Source of the DNA: Patiria miniata
Taxonomy: Eukaryota; Echinodermata; Asteroidea; Valvatida; Asterinidae
Reading direction: 5' to 3'
Assembly (NCBI RefSeq): GCF_015706575.1
Contig: NW_024037072.1
Coordinates: forward strand, 21,081,162-21,145,161
DNA: 64,000 bases
The notes under the pieces were generated by a model. The model ran no database searches and was not told the origin of the DNA. It worked only from the letters and a program-made list of their open reading frames with translations. How positions within the stretch are numbered: the first letter of the stretch is position 1; every line of letters starts with the position of its first letter. This document shows, one piece after another, positions 11,156 to 23,295 of the stretch. The translations under genes were made by a program, and so were the position numbers.

Positions 11156-14100
11156 GTGGGTAAACATTAACTAGGCGGTAAGTTGGAGTTTAAAACCACT
11201 CAAAAGATTTCACCAAAACACATGTGTATGCTGTAAGCAGTGGCAAAATTTGTGTCAAATTTGCCGGGTGCAATTGAGGACCTCATTTTCTGGCGGACGA
11301 CATTCATTACGGCCTAAGTATTTGGGTTTTAAATAGTCGTGTGTAAATGGGTAAACATTTCGAATTTGGAAAATAACATTGCTAAACATGTCTGAGATAT
11401 TGCGAAAGGACTCGATTTTTGCAAAATATGTACACACTTCTTTAAATTCCGTGCATGGTGTATATGTCCAAGCATTCATACTCCTACCTCAAAAGTATTC
11501 TGGCTGTGCACAGAATTTTGTCAGAGCCAATCGGGTCACAGGGGTATTTCGACACTATTCTGTAATATAGTGTTGATTATCGTCAGATTTGAACAGCACC
11601 CCCCCCCCATCTCCCACCTATTGATTTTACGGAGACCAAGTGTCCGGAGAACAAAGTGTCTTCATTGCAGATTGTTTTTGCTGATGCAACCCCCCCCCCC
11701 CTGCAAAAATTAGTGTCTGCCGTATTAAAGTAACTGATCTTTGTAACCCATCAGGTCAGTTTAAGGGGAAGGGTTATGAAGTGTTAACGGCCATTATTTA
11801 TATGCTGTTTTATAATTATTTAGAATATCTGAAAAATTTTACTTTTAATTTGGGATGCGTTTTTGTAGTTCTTGCATCGGTAAAAATCCAAACTTGTAAC
11901 ACTCTTACCACGCCTTTAGTTGAACCAATTTGATGAACGATTCTAATATGAGGAACAAAATACAAAACTGTAATTGTCTCCAGAAATTAGTTACATGTAT
12001 TATATATATGCCCTCAGATGTGACATTGAATGGCACATGTACTTTCATTTCATGTGCAATGCCACATATATACTATTTGTTCCAAGATATTGATGAAATA
12101 GACATCTTAAAACCAAAAACTAAACGTGTGCCTGCATTTTCTGACTATAATTTGCATGCACATTGTGGTAGCATCAGAGGCGCAAGGGAACGATCGCATT
12201 ACAGACGTTATTTAAATAAAATTCAATCGCGAGTACACCCCCATTTTTCGTGATGGCTGCCACGTCTATGAAAGGTTGAGTTTACGAAGGCCCCATGCAC
12301 GTCGCATGACTATACAAACAGAGCCGCTGAACCGGCACTACAAAAACAAACACACTAGGCATTCGCGTTTGTTGAGTTACAAACGCAGGGTGATCGGGCT
12401 CCCAACTATTTTAAAGGGTTAGTAGGAAAAAAAACAACCCCAAATGGCAGGCCCAATTATTTAACGGAAGTTCTTGTACTTTTCAAGTTACGGAATTTTA
12501 AACACAAACACCGTTGTATAAACTTCTGTCCACGGATCACAAAAAGTGTTCTTTTTCAACAAAACGAAAACAATTTACAAAGGGACTCACCCTGTATGAG
12601 AATCTGTTTATACAGGAAGTCATGTTTTGTTTTGTTGCCCAAATTTCTGCGTTTTTATTTGCTTAGAGCCTGTTTGGGGGCCTTTTTGGCCTGATTCCAC
12701 ACCCCCCATGTTTTTGCACAAGTTCTCTGGTTTTTTTCATTGAAATTCACTCACATGCCTGATATGACATTGTCCAGTTACGTTGTGAAGAACAGAAAAG
12801 AATCACGAAATTCAGCCTTTTACTTTGAAAATATAATGCATATCATTTAGGGTTTGATGAATTTCAATATACATTTTAAATACATCATACACCATATTTC
12901 CGATTTGATGTTGATGACATCATCAGTTACAATGTGTTAAGTAGGCCTAAATATTGATTTGGCTCACGGGATGTATAATCATGAAGTGCATAGACTTCCG
13001 AAAATTTGGAAATTATAATGGATATTTAAGTGTATATACAAATAACACATAACTTCCGGTTTGATGAAGAGCATTTGAAAGCCCAAGGACAACAATGTTT
13101 ACCGGATATCACTATTTGTGCTACGAACATAGTCAGATATGAATCAAAATAATGATTGATTTGAATTAAAGAAAAGAAAACTGATCATTTTGAAATTCTC
13201 CCTACACTAACCCTCGGTCTGATGACTTCACCACTCTGAAGCCTTGCAAAGTAATTTGGGGTCGTCGACAGAATTTCTAGGTGCAATTTAGTACAATTTT
13301 TGACGAATTGTTTGTAAATTTAAAAGTTCATCCGTCTTTGATGTGCCGCTAGAGGGCGCCCGTGTAAATGATGACGTCATAATACCACCACGTCAACTGT
13401 TCAGAAGAAATCATTATTTTGATTTCAGGGCCATTTCTGTGTTCTGTATTAACCTAACTTTGACCTTCCGGTAGCCCCGGAAGGAAAGGTCAGACGACTT
13501 TGACTGCGGTATAATCAAAAATATTCATCAAGTTAATTATGGTCCATATTGGGTCACAACCTACGAGCGTGATCGTCCTCTTTTGTTGATAAGTTACAAA
13601 TGACGGAAAATTGTCATATTTTGACCCAAAATCGCTTGTAATTTGACACCTGATGATGCCGTTATCATGACGTTAGAGTAATATGCACCACTCGGGATCA
13701 GGATCGATGTAATGTTCGATAAAGTTACAAGTTAATACATAAACCGTTCAGGAGAAAACATGCGGAGTATTTTTGTCCGGGACAAAAAAAGTAAGAAAGA
13801 TTAATATGTACCATTTCAAAAAGGTGACCGGGTCGTACCCCCCCCCCCCCAAAAAAAGAAAGGACCGTGAAGAGCAATGAACAGCGACTGAGTCCATCGC
13901 ATGCCAAGCTGTATGCACACACAAGAAATATGCAGGGCTTTGTATCGTAATCAATGTTGGGTGCTAACTCTGGGCAAAAGTGATTTGTAAAACTTGAAGG
14001 GCTGTGAAGTGCAAAAGACTAGGACGGTTAATTAGTCAGATTGTTTACAAGCTCCATCAGTTCAAGAATCAGTTCAAGATTTCCCTTTCCCCCCGAAATA

Positions 14101-17100
14101 TTTAACAAAAGAGAATAACAAACAACGACACCCATATCATAAATTGACATATACAAATATGTTTAGTTGGTTAATGGTTGTTGTAGCCTATTATTAAGCT
14201 GCAGAAATAACAATATTGAAGTAATAAACATGCTCAAAAAATATCTCAGTTGTTTCGAGTTGTTTCATTAGTACGGATAGAGGTACAGATAGGTACACGA
14301 GGAAACTTCACCAAAACCTTTTTGAGTACTAATAAAAAAAAAGTAATATCGTTACCGGTACACACTCTTAAACCATTCGTTCCTCCATAATAACATAAAC
14401 AGGCTGTAACATCCGAACGCCTCCCCGCACTAACTGGGTCTTACAAGCCAAATATCCTAAAACTGACCAGCACCCCCCCCCCCCCCCCGCATCAACCACG
14501 CAATTCACAACAGTGATGCTTAGCCTATAATTATGAACACTTTATCTTTTTAAATTTTCTCGACAGCATGACGACGCGAGGTCCCAATTGCACTGGCTGG
14601 ACCTGCAACCAAGCTGTCACACCGACACCACCGACCAATCATTCACTTCAGTAAGTATTCAGCCCCACCTTATGCATGCTTTTGTCGATTAGATTTTGGA
14701 AGGGATCTGGGTCTGAAAGTGCAGGATTAGTTAATGGATTCTTCACCATTTTGTATGTGCGAATAAGCTATTTGTAGAGACCATGAACCTCTGTGTACAA
14801 CTGAACAGCTTCGTGTGCGCGCACTGACCCTGTGCCTTTTCGCCCACCTAATCTAACCACATAGGTCAATGGACTGGACCATTTATTCAATGGGGGAGCG
14901 GAGAGGTAGACCGACACAGGCATGTGCATGTAGACTACAAAATGTTTGACTTTAAGGATTTGTTTTGTTGAATAACTTTAACGATGTAAAGCGGCCTTTT
15001 GGGAATTGTGGCGGGAATCTCCCCGGGCCAACCTAGGTCTGTTTGGACCAAGTCTGACACTTATTAGGGTGGAGACAATCTTCTCAAACCAAGGCTCTTC
15101 CCTAAACGAGAGACCACTCAGAGCGACCTCAACGCTAAGGGTGCAGGTCCGTTTTGAAGGAAATATATACCCTCGATTGTGAATGATTGTTAATACTGTC
15201 TATTAATTACACAATAAACCTGTTAACGAAGTCGGTGCAGGCAATACAATTATACTTTACCTCACAACATTCAATAAAATTAATGTAAAGTAATTGAGAT
15301 TCACTTGGGGCTGTTTTATTAGCTGGGTTCTTAATTATTGGGGAGAGAACCTACTGCAGCCTCAGTAATGCACAACAATGCCAGCAATGCACCACAGTGT
15401 AACCAATTCGATATAGGCCTACAACAACAATGCACATGCGCCCGTATCAGCATTACACATGCGCATTAGCATTAGCGCATCAGCTTTATACAACCGCATC
15501 AGCAATGTACAATTACCGCATCATATCAGCATTACACAGACGCATCATCATTACACAAGCGAATCAGCATTACACAGGCACATCAGCATATGCAACCGCA
15601 TCGGCATTACACACATCCACGCCTGCACATGCAAATAAGCTGGCATCAGCAGCTTTGTTTTAGTCGCGACTCCGTTTCAGAAACATGGGCAACGTATAAA
15701 CCTACGTGCAGCTTATACGGCTTTGTACTAGCTGCGCCGTATGCATTTAATACCACAAAATCACAGAGCGCAAGTATTACCTATATACTTCTCTGCCTCT
15801 GTCTGGCGCACACTATAAGAGCGTCACGCACGCATACACAAGGGCGCTAGCTATGTGCAATACAAAAATGCATTGGGAATACATGTACCTACCAGCAATA
15901 AGTCAACTTTCCGCCACAATGTTAACAACCTCTTTGTTGTCATAATTTCGCGTCTAGGAGGCCAAATAAAAAAAAAACATGTTTAGCGTCCAGCCTTTTT
16001 GCAAAAGAAGGGAGCGGGAGGCCCCCTTTCCCCCCCCCCCTCCAAAATGACCGCCCGACTGGGATATTTTTCAAGATGGCCGCCAGGTTTTGTTTTTAAA
16101 TGGCCCCATTGGACTCGGGAAATTGCATACAAGCTTTACAATTATATGGGCTAGATGCAACAGACAAAGAAGCCAAAATGATGTCACTGTTGAAATTTTA
16201 TTCTTTTTTTCGGTTAGAAAAAGGAGGCGTCCTCCAAAAAGGAAGTGGGCGGGGGCGCTAAACATGTTTTTTTTTATTTGGCCCGATATGTTAAGTCATC
16301 AATGTAATTAGCTCAGTCATGACGTCTTACACTCTAAAAAATAGTTGCTCAATATTGGGTAAAATTACTACCTTTTCGAGAGTAAAAAGGGAACATGGTC
16401 GTCAACTTGTGTACTTTTTTTTACACAACAGCTAAAGTGTAGAAAAGTACCCATTTCAGTGTAACTTTTACCCATAATTGTGTTACGTGTTTGCACAACA
16501 AAGTTGGGTAAGAAAGTTTACCCATGTGACGACCATGTTCCCTTTTTACTCAATTATTGGGTAAACTTTACCCAACCCTCCTTTTACCCAAGTGTTGTGT
16601 CAGTTTCTTACCCAGATATTGGGTTCTAATTTTTACCCTGCACTGTTGGGTTCTAAATTTACCCATCACTTGGGTTGTTTTTAAATTAGTTGTTGTGTAC
16701 CTTTGTTATTGATCCTTGCGGTTTTATTCAACTTTGAACTCTGCAATGTGAATTGCATGCTAGAGACAGCAGTCGCGAGGGATTTCAATAACTGAGTCCT
16801 GCAGGGTTGGAAAGTCAGTAAAATGAATAAGATGATATTTCCCCAAATATGGTGCTGATGCATGAGGACTATTACGAGGAACGTGGGCTAAATGATGGGC
16901 AGGGTGTTAGAATTCCCTCAATCAACTCATTCAAAAACAATTCCCCAAATGTCGGTCACTTTACTCCGTGTTTCTAGATCTGAGAACACTCACTATACGG
17001 TACATGAAACGCATGCATCATGTGCATGGAAACGTGGTTGGTAGAGCCGTGACGTCCAAGTTGCAAATAAATGTCTAAATAGTAAGCATGTCACTTCTCC

Positions 17101-20100
17101 AATCTCCCCGATATTAATCCTCATACATCAGCATCGCATTTGGAGGAAATAACACTGAAATTCATTTCACTGACTTACCTGGAACAAAGAAATCACGTCT
17201 TAAAAATCCCCAAATTGTTGAAGGTCTCACAAGCGGCGGCCATGTTGTACATGAGTGATGACGCGTGCACAATATTGGGTTAACGTTGTCACGTGCGTCA
17301 GTTTACCCCACACAGTGGTAACTTTTACTAATGTCGTGGTAAATTCTACTCTTCGACGTGTACAATGAAATAATTGTTACACAGTGGTGGGGTAAATCCA
17401 GTTTCTTTAACCCATCGCTTGGGTAATAATACCATGATTTTAACTGTTTGCCTGTGCTGCTGGGACTTGTAGTCAATGTTGGGTACTATTTTACACTTTT
17501 CATGTGTAACACATTTGACACAAGTAGGAGGTACAAGCGAAATTTTCATTTTGCTCAATATTGGGCAGAAATGACACAATTTTTTTACACAACAGTTTTA
17601 CACAACATAAATTTACACTTCTTTTTTAGAGTGTAGGTTCTACCAAGCTAAAGCATTTCTCAATTCTTGTTAACTATTCCTCTTGCAGCACTCAGTACTT
17701 TAGAAATGGCGTCAGGGTACAGCAAAACCAACTCTTATCTGATCTTGTTAAGGCCGAGTAAAAACAAAATAGTTTCTCGTCCGGGTTTTTGAAAAAAGGG
17801 AGGAAGCGGGGCTTTTTATTTATTTATTTTTTTTTTCAAGATGACCGCCTTTTCAAAATTACCTGCAACCGTTGATGTTCCACTGTTCAAAGACACTTTT
17901 AAAGATGAAAGACAAGTTGGACAAGAGAACTGAACATATTTACAGTGTCATTTGGAGTTGTATTGGTATTGGTATTTATTTTCCGATGAATTTGTAGACT
18001 TTTTCGGTGTTTTCCTACTACATTTTTCAAAAATAAAAAATAATAAAAAAATCCAGGCGGCCTCCAAAAAGGAAGCGGGCGGGGACGAGAAACTTGGGTG
18101 TTTTTTTTACTTCGCCTATTAACTCAATAATATTTGTTGGTTTTTTTTGGTCATGTTACCAGACCCTGGGCTGCTGACAATTACACAAATCGTTTCTTCT
18201 GGGAAACCTTCCTTGAGTCCGGGGAATTTGTCACCTTCAAAGGAGGAGAAGGACAGGAGCTTGAATTCAGGAAAAATCCAGGCTATGTTCCATCGGTGAG
18301 ACAAAGCAAGCTTAATTGCGCGCGACCGTGGTGCAGGTGCCACGGGAGAGCTCTGTCACTTTTGCGGCCATAGCGCACCGTGCGACCGCGTTGTACAAAA
18401 TGCACTGTACACGATGCATTGTTTAATTGGTGGCGCGTATATACACCCTCCCCATTCCACCGTTTGAATGTTTGCGGGAATTCCGTAGTCTTTTTTTTTT
18501 AGGGTGGGGTTGGGAATACCATTTAAATAGTTATACCCAAAAGCCCTTTCTGGTTCTTTCATTTTAATTGGATGCAAATTGATATTATTTCTAGACCACC
18601 TCCTAATGACCAAACATTATGCATGCAACATGTACTGATGAAACCCATTCTCCATTTGGGGTTTCGCCTTAGGGATATATCTTTGCTTCAGTTTCTTCCC
18701 CTTCATTTTTTTTTAATCTTCACTGTCACTATGAAAACTGAAAGAAAAATACTGCACAGAATATTGTTACATTCACTTCTAGTGGTAAATAGAAAATGGT
18801 GGTCCATCCCTTTGATCAAGTATTTGTCTGTATTCTTCATTGATTCATTGGCTTAACTTTGCTTTCCCTTGACTGTGTTTTGCAGAAATGCCCGACCTCA
18901 ATTCAGCGGAGAATGTCCAACAATAGGAGAGGCCGTACAATATTCCACCCAGAGATTCACTTGCTAATGAACAGCAAACTTTTAAACGAGTCCGAGTTCA
19001 AAAGACTGGGCCCGTATTACATGCCATTCGGTTACAAATACAGGAAGGATCAGTTGCGGTATAAAGGTAGGTATTGGGCCTTCAAATTCACCAGGTTTGC
19101 ACATGGCAGTCATTCCAGACCCGTCAACCTGACTTCAAGGAGCTGTGGTTTGCTCTTATGAAAACTCGTGGCGATTTTTTTTCCGGATTCGAATCCCGAC
19201 CTTGCTGACGCGAGGATTGTTTTTCCAGTTTGTACTCAATTCTGAAAGTTTTACGCCAAAATGTATCTTGAGTATTCCTGCAACGTCTACAAATGAACAT
19301 TTCTAATGCCAAGCTGACCATTTCTAATACCAAACTTGCCACTTAAATAAGAGGTAATGCCAATCCCCTAGAAAATGACTCAAATCTACCTGTAAGTCGT
19401 ATAAATGTACCATAACCGCACGTTAAATAATCTCCTTCCCTTTTTGTACCATTAGATTACCTTGCTGCGCTCAAAATCTTCCCACCAAAAACTTCCATAT
19501 TCGCATTTTCAAACGACCATCCCCGGCCTGAATGTCTGTCCTGTGCAGTCGTCGGTAATGGCGGCATACTCAAAGGATCCCGGAAAGGTGCAGAGATTGA
19601 CAGCCATCACATGGTCTTCCGGTAAAGTCCCTCCACACTTCCTAATATTTAATCTAAAAATATTAAATTGTTACTTTTGTTATTATTATTATTATTATTA
19701 TTATTCTGGTTTATTATTCATTGTGTTTGTGTAGCCAGAGGCCAAATTGTCACAATGCGTACAAATTAAAAACACAAAATCAGAAATACAAATCTACTAA
19801 AACATTTACCATCATACATACAAATATCAGAATACAGTTCCTCTAAAAAAAAAAAGAGTGAAGATTTGCACATCGGAATATAAAAAAGGCGCACTCTACC
19901 AGAATAGTACATGATAAAAAAGTTGTGTTTTTTTTTTCCTAAGTATGCAGTACATGAATAAAATAAGATTTTGTATTATTGTATTTTTATTTATTTTTTT
20001 TATTTTTGATTATCAAATTTTAGTATGAATGGGAGTTAAGACTTGGAACTGGTGTTCAAAAGGTCAACAAAATATGGGATGGGGCTGTTCTGGTATCGTT

Positions 20101-23100
20101 TAGTCTTGCACATCATTTTGGATAAGTTAACTATCTTTTGACTGGAAAACGGTTCAACTTGCAACCGGTTGGCATTTTTGTGTCGTATAACGGCTGTTTT
20201 GGGAGACACCATAACAGGTCCTAGATTATGACCGTATGTTCGTAGCCCCGTATTTTAAGGTTTCGGAATTGTATGTTCTCATTTCCTAGACATTTGCCTG
20301 AATTCCACAACACTTGGATATAAGGCTCATTGGTCGAGTAGCAAAGTTAATGTGGGATATTTTTCTTTCATAAATGTGTTGAAAGTTTACATTATACAGG
20401 CATTCATGGATTTTGATAAAACGTATATAAGGGGGGGGGGGGGGGTAGGGGATCAAAGATCCAGGAATTGGCGAGCTGAAAGATAGCGACAAGAGACAGG
20501 GCGGTTGGAATTGATGGTAGATGCTTTGTTTGGTACAGCACTGAACCATGATGCCGGACCACATACCACCCAAACCACAACACCTTCCTGTCCAGGGATC
20601 ACTCCACTTTCAAGAAGGGGATCTCTCTGGATTATATAACCTATAGTCTTGCAGACATTGAAATAAACTAAGATAATACTTAAATAGAAAAAAATTGACG
20701 GGGGTGTTTCAAGCAAAAAAAGGGGAAAATACTGAAGTCTGAGAGAGTAAAGCCCGGTTCATACTCGGCGCGAAAGCGAAAGCGAACGCGAATCTGTGAC
20801 GTCATGGCAAGTATTCGCGCTGCGAATTCGCAAAGGTTGAACACATTTCAACTCGGGCAAATTTCGCAGCGAATGTTTCATGACGTCAAATTCGCTTCGC
20901 ATTCGCATTCGCATGAAGTATGAACCGGGTTTTATACATCAAGATGTAGGGGTCATTAGAGGTCATTTTCATGCTTCAAATGTTTCCTTGTCCATGAAGA
21001 ATTTGATGGATTTCAATGTCACTTGGATGGAGTGATCCTTGGGTGGGGGTTCATCACAACTCTTCCAAAATTGGAGGTCAAATGTTATTTAGGGGTCATT
21101 GTAGGTCGTTGTTTAACAATGCATACCATTTAACTTGTTTTAAGAACATAAAACATATAGGGATCGACCGCGGAAAAAGGCGACACATGCGATCCGCGGA
21201 TCACTTGTTATTTAAGTGTCATTATTTGCCCCTACATGGTGTAGTTGTGCATGGTATACACAAGTTCTTTTGGCGTACCAGGCTGTCAGTCACAGGTCAA
21301 CCAGTCCCTGCAGGACCATGACTCACAACCCACTTAAATAGACCATTATCATGGTGCGGCCATCTTGATTTTTCCCATTCAAATCAACGTAACCAAAGCG
21401 AGGCTGGAAGGGAAAAATAGTCTGGTTCCTTTTTGCACAAAAAATTATCATTCAGTATACTGTTATTGGATACGGGGAACATGAAATGGTGGCAGCATAA
21501 TAAAGGTCTACAGCTTGAAAAGGGAATTCCTTTGTTAAAGTGACATCTCTTAGTCAGTTGAAGTTTCCCCAGCATTTAAAAAAAGAAACTCAGTAAAAAT
21601 TTGACTAGGAAAACAATTACACTTTACTAGACGTTCTTGGTCAGCTCAATGCAATTGAAAAACCGTCAAAATGATTTTCCAGTCAGGATCATTGACTGGC
21701 AATATTATCGGGTCACTTCTAGATAGATAAGATTATTAGGTCACTACTTAGCACGAGAGAATACTTTGGCTGATTTTTAAAAACTTCTTGTTTTTGATGA
21801 ACTGTGTTGATTGTATCATTTGCATCCAGTGTTAACAAGGCTATTAGACGAAACCATGAAAGGGATGTTGGGAATCGCACAACACATTACATTTTCTATG
21901 ACCGATCTCTACGCAAGACCAATGCAACGGACGTCCCAAATGATAAGGTAGGAGTGATTGTAGCACTGTTCAGCCATATTGGATTTCTCTTTTTGCAAAT
22001 GCGTTGAATCCACGCAATGATGCTGTGGCCGTTTTATATTGATAGGCTTGCACTGATTAGTTGTATTCAATATTATATTGAACATTGAATATTGAATATT
22101 ATGTATTTAACAATATCGTCCATACTTGGCGATTTTTATCCCAGGCAAGTTGGTTGTACTTGCAGAGCCGTAATCGAGAGCAGGGGTTCGTTCTTAACCA
22201 TGGAACAGCAGAAACATTGTCACTTGTGTATATCATCTTAACCGTTTATTGGGCTTCTCCTTATTATTCAGTTCAAAACTGACTTTGTTTCCCTTCGTTC
22301 ACAAAATTCAGGGATTAATTTACGTATTCGTGCCGTGCCGGGACAACGACTATAAATACATCACTTCCGTCGTGCGAGGCAAGGAACCAAAGCTTAAAGC
22401 CGCCGCTCAAGATGTTAGAATCCTGCATCCAGACTTCATAAGATACATCAATAAAATGTAAGCACTTCATAATTACGAGAAAGCTAGCCATTTTTCACGC
22501 GTCTGACACGGACGTTGTTGTCCTTAGCTTTGGCACGTGACAACGATATAGACCATTACCATGTTGCAGCCATTTGATTTTTTTCCTATTCAAATCAATG
22601 TAACCAAAGTGAGGCTGGAATAGTCAGGTTCCTTTTTGCACAAACAAGTTATCATTCAGTACTGTTATTGGATGAAGGGAACATGACTGAAACTGATTTT
22701 AGCCAATTCGTCAGGGGTGCTGTGCTTGTATTGTTTCTGTTTTGTCTGTAGTTTTAATTGTTTTTTGTAAATTTTAAAAGGCGATTTTTCATGTGTGTGT
22801 TTTTTTCTGTGAATATTGTGCATAATGTTCTTTTTAAACTGTGCTGTTTTGTATTTACCTGAGAAAATCAATATATTAAATGAAATGAAATAAAATGAAA
22901 AGTTAATAAAGCTGAGGTCACACAGCTCATGGAATTTTATCTCAAAGATATGTGACAATCCACTGTCTTGCCTCTTCTCCTGGTGTTTTTCCAGATGGGT
23001 GAACTCCCCCCAGAAGTCCTACCGTCCCACCACGGGTGGCATTATGCTCATGGCTGCCTTTCACTTTGGCTGCGACCAAGTCAGCGTCTACGGAATGGGT

Positions 23101-23295
23101 TATAACGTCAAGTACTCCCTTTACTATACCGACACCGTGTTTCGTCGCATTAGTATGAAAATAGAGAAAGGACGCAACACCGCCCACGACATACACAGCG
23201 AGTTGGCCATATTAAAGGGTCTGGACCGGGCGGGGATCATCAGTTGGTACAAGCGGGACGTGAAGGAGTTCTTTACCACGGGGAGCAACTCATGA
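10911..23295 (+). CDS. ST6GALNAC-like: ST6GalNAc I/II-like sialyltransferase, copy 1 (8 exons)
   Basis: Predicted Golgi type II membrane enzyme of glycosyltransferase family GT29, transferring sialic acid from CMP-sialic acid in alpha-2,6 linkage to GalNAc of O-glycans. Joined exons: 10911-11155, 14567-14650, 18163-18295, 18886-19066, 19456-19621, 21830-21947, 22312-22457, 22995-23295; 1374 nt, 457 aa, frame kept through all seven introns. Layout: basic cytoplasmic tail 1-29, membrane anchor about 30-51, stem with N-glycosylation sites, sialylmotif L from C244 ([13 protein letters not shown]...EID), sialylmotif S around 368-391 (RPTTGG...CDQVSVYG), motif III near YYTD 401-404, and motif VS H422-x4-E427. 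C244 and C384 would form the conserved disulfide. RDVGNRT and ILHPDF match the ST6GalNAc I/II branch best; acceptor specificity is inferred. Odd points: motif L has HHMVF where HDxVF is usual, and motif III lacks its first His. Confidence 0.9.
11156..14566 (+). other. Copy 1 intron 1
   Basis: Begins GTGGGT and ends CGACAG. It contains C-runs near 11600, 11690, 13840 and 14466 that look like transposon relics. Several stretches, for example 12120-12230 and 13890-14040, are paralogous to copy 2 intron 1 (29740-29840, 30930-31110). The site at 14263-14270 is the empty counterpart of a hAT insertion in copy 2. No exon or RNA gene was recognised. Confidence 0.7.
14567..14650 (+). CDS. ST6GALNAC-like: Copy 1 exon 2: stem segment
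   Basis: 84 bases between acceptor CGACAG and donor GTAAGT, entering and leaving in the same phase. Encodes a Thr/Pro-rich stem piece ([15 protein letters not shown]...) with an N-glycosylation site NCT and two Cys. It exists twice in copy 2. Confidence 0.85.
15430..15615 (+). repeat. Degenerate minisatellite CGCATCAGCATTACACA
   Basis: Degenerate tandem words of roughly 17-24 bp built on GCATCAGCATTACACA(A/G)(G/A)CG. The open frame across it only reflects the repeat. Confidence 0.75.
15960..16283. mobile_element. Short TIR element (MITE), family A
   Basis: Terminal inverted repeats of about 27 bp: GGCCAAATAAAAAAA...CATGTTTAGCG on the left and CGCTAAACATG...TTTATTTGGCC on the right. The interior has GGGAGCGGGAGGCCCCC and CCAAAAAGGAAGTGGGCGGG motifs shared with the element at 17752-18116. 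No coding capacity. Confidence 0.75.
16328..17635. mobile_element. 1.3-kb TIR element with TTGGGTAAA repeats
   Basis: Ends TACACTCTAAAAAA (16328-16341) and TTTTTTAGAGTGTA (17622-17635) are exact inverted repeats; the outermost TA may be the target duplication. The interior is filled with variants of TTGGGTAAA/TTTACCCA in both orientations. No transposase frame is present, and the element is absent from copy 2. Superfamily not assigned: a TA duplication would fit a Tc1/mariner-like origin. Confidence 0.75.
17752..18116. mobile_element. Short TIR element (MITE), family A, second copy
   Basis: Imperfect inverted ends GGCCGAGTAAAAAC and GTTTTTTTTACTTCGCC, with inner TTTCTCGTCC / GGACGAGAAA and CCAAAAAGGAAGCGGGCGGG as in 15960-16283. 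Copy 2 reads straight through this place near 33170, so the insertion followed the gene duplication or was lost from copy 2. Confidence 0.7.
18163..18295 (+). CDS. ST6GALNAC-like: Copy 1 exon 3: stem to catalytic domain
   Basis: Acceptor TTACCAG, donor GTGAGA. Encodes residues 111-154 ([20 protein letters not shown]...), with an N-glycosylation site NYT. Only a few bases differ from copy 2 exon 3, and the protein segment is the same. Confidence 0.88.
18886..19066 (+). CDS. ST6GALNAC-like: Copy 1 exon 4
   Basis: Acceptor TTTTGCAG, donor GTAGGT. Encodes residues 155-214 ([13 protein letters not shown]...), including NES and the YYMPFGYKY stretch, ahead of sialylmotif L. Phase matches copy 2 exon 4. 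Confidence 0.88.
19456..19621 (+). CDS. ST6GALNAC-like: Copy 1 exon 5: sialylmotif L
   Basis: Acceptor CCATTAG, donor GTAAAG. Carries sialylmotif [21 protein letters not shown] (residues 244-263), which binds CMP-sialic acid. It is followed by SHHMVF rather than the usual SHDxVF; copy 2 has the same change. Confidence 0.92.
19679..19950 (-). repeat. LINE/SINE 3' tail with (ATT)n
   Basis: A run of ATT repeats (about 19681-19706) is followed by CTGGTTTATTATTCATTGTG and CAATGCGTACAAAT. The same sequence lies in the opposite orientation at about 39600-39866, ending ATAAACCAGAATAATAATAAT. A 3' end with a short microsatellite tail is typical of non-LTR retroelements. It lies in copy 1 intron 5. 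Confidence 0.65.
20748..20934. mobile_element. 187-bp MITE with CCCGGTTCATACT ends
   Basis: Inverted ends TAAAGCCCGGTTCATACT (20748-20765) and AGTATGAACCGGGTTTTA. The GCGAATTCGC/TTCGCATTCGC-rich interior is also roughly self-complementary, with TGACGTCA-like words in both halves. Non-coding; in copy 1 intron 5 and not seen in copy 2. Confidence 0.8.
21341..21500 (+). repeat. Dispersed 150-bp repeat, second copy at 22550-22690
   Basis: TAGACCATTA(T/C)CATG...CCATTCAAATCAA(C/T)GTAACCAAAG and GGTTCCTTTTTGCACAAA...ATCATTCAGTA recur in the same orientation in introns 5 and 7 of copy 1. Confidence 0.7.
21830..21947 (+). CDS. ST6GALNAC-like: Copy 1 exon 6
   Basis: Acceptor GCATCCAG, donor GTAGGA. 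Residues 271-309: [20 protein letters not shown]... The RDVGNRT(T) stretch matches the DVGTRTS region that follows motif L in ST6GalNAc I/II. Potential N-glycosylation at NRT and NAT. Confidence 0.9.
22312..22457 (+). CDS. ST6GALNAC-like: Copy 1 exon 7
   Basis: Acceptor AAATTCAG, donor GTAAGC. Residues 310-357, ending [12 protein letters not shown], which corresponds to the LLHPDFLRY segment of vertebrate ST6GalNAc I/II. Confidence 0.9.
22458..22994 (+). other. Copy 1 intron 7 with retroelement tail
   Basis: Contains a retroelement-like 3' tail ending in GAAATGAAATAAAATGAAA (to about 22900). Copy 2 intron 7 has the same tail at about 36950-37150, so this insertion came before the gene duplication. 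Confidence 0.7.
22995..23295 (+). CDS. ST6GALNAC-like: Copy 1 exon 8: sialylmotifs S, III, VS and stop
   Basis: Acceptor TTTTCCAG; ends TCATGA. Carries motif S ([20 protein letters not shown]), YYTD as motif III and the catalytic H-x4-E of motif VS (HDIHSE). The tail is [16 protein letters not shown]. Confidence 0.93.

Larger units (their letters stand above)
14651..18162 (+). other. Copy 1 intron 2, expanded by transposons
   Basis: This intron is 3.5 kb; the region after exon 2b in copy 2 is only 0.5 kb. The excess includes a minisatellite (about 15430-15615), two related inverted-repeat elements (15960-16283 and 17752-18116) and a 1.3-kb TIR element (16328-17635). Both ends stay paralogous to copy 2, e.g. 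GCGTCAGGGTACAGCAAAA near 17710 against 33130. Confidence 0.75.

Noticed and set aside
17160..17185. GACTTACCTGG as a possible U1 snRNA 5' end or a minus-strand exon border
   Set aside because: Only a short match; nothing further of U1 follows, and it lies within the TTGGGTAAA transposon.
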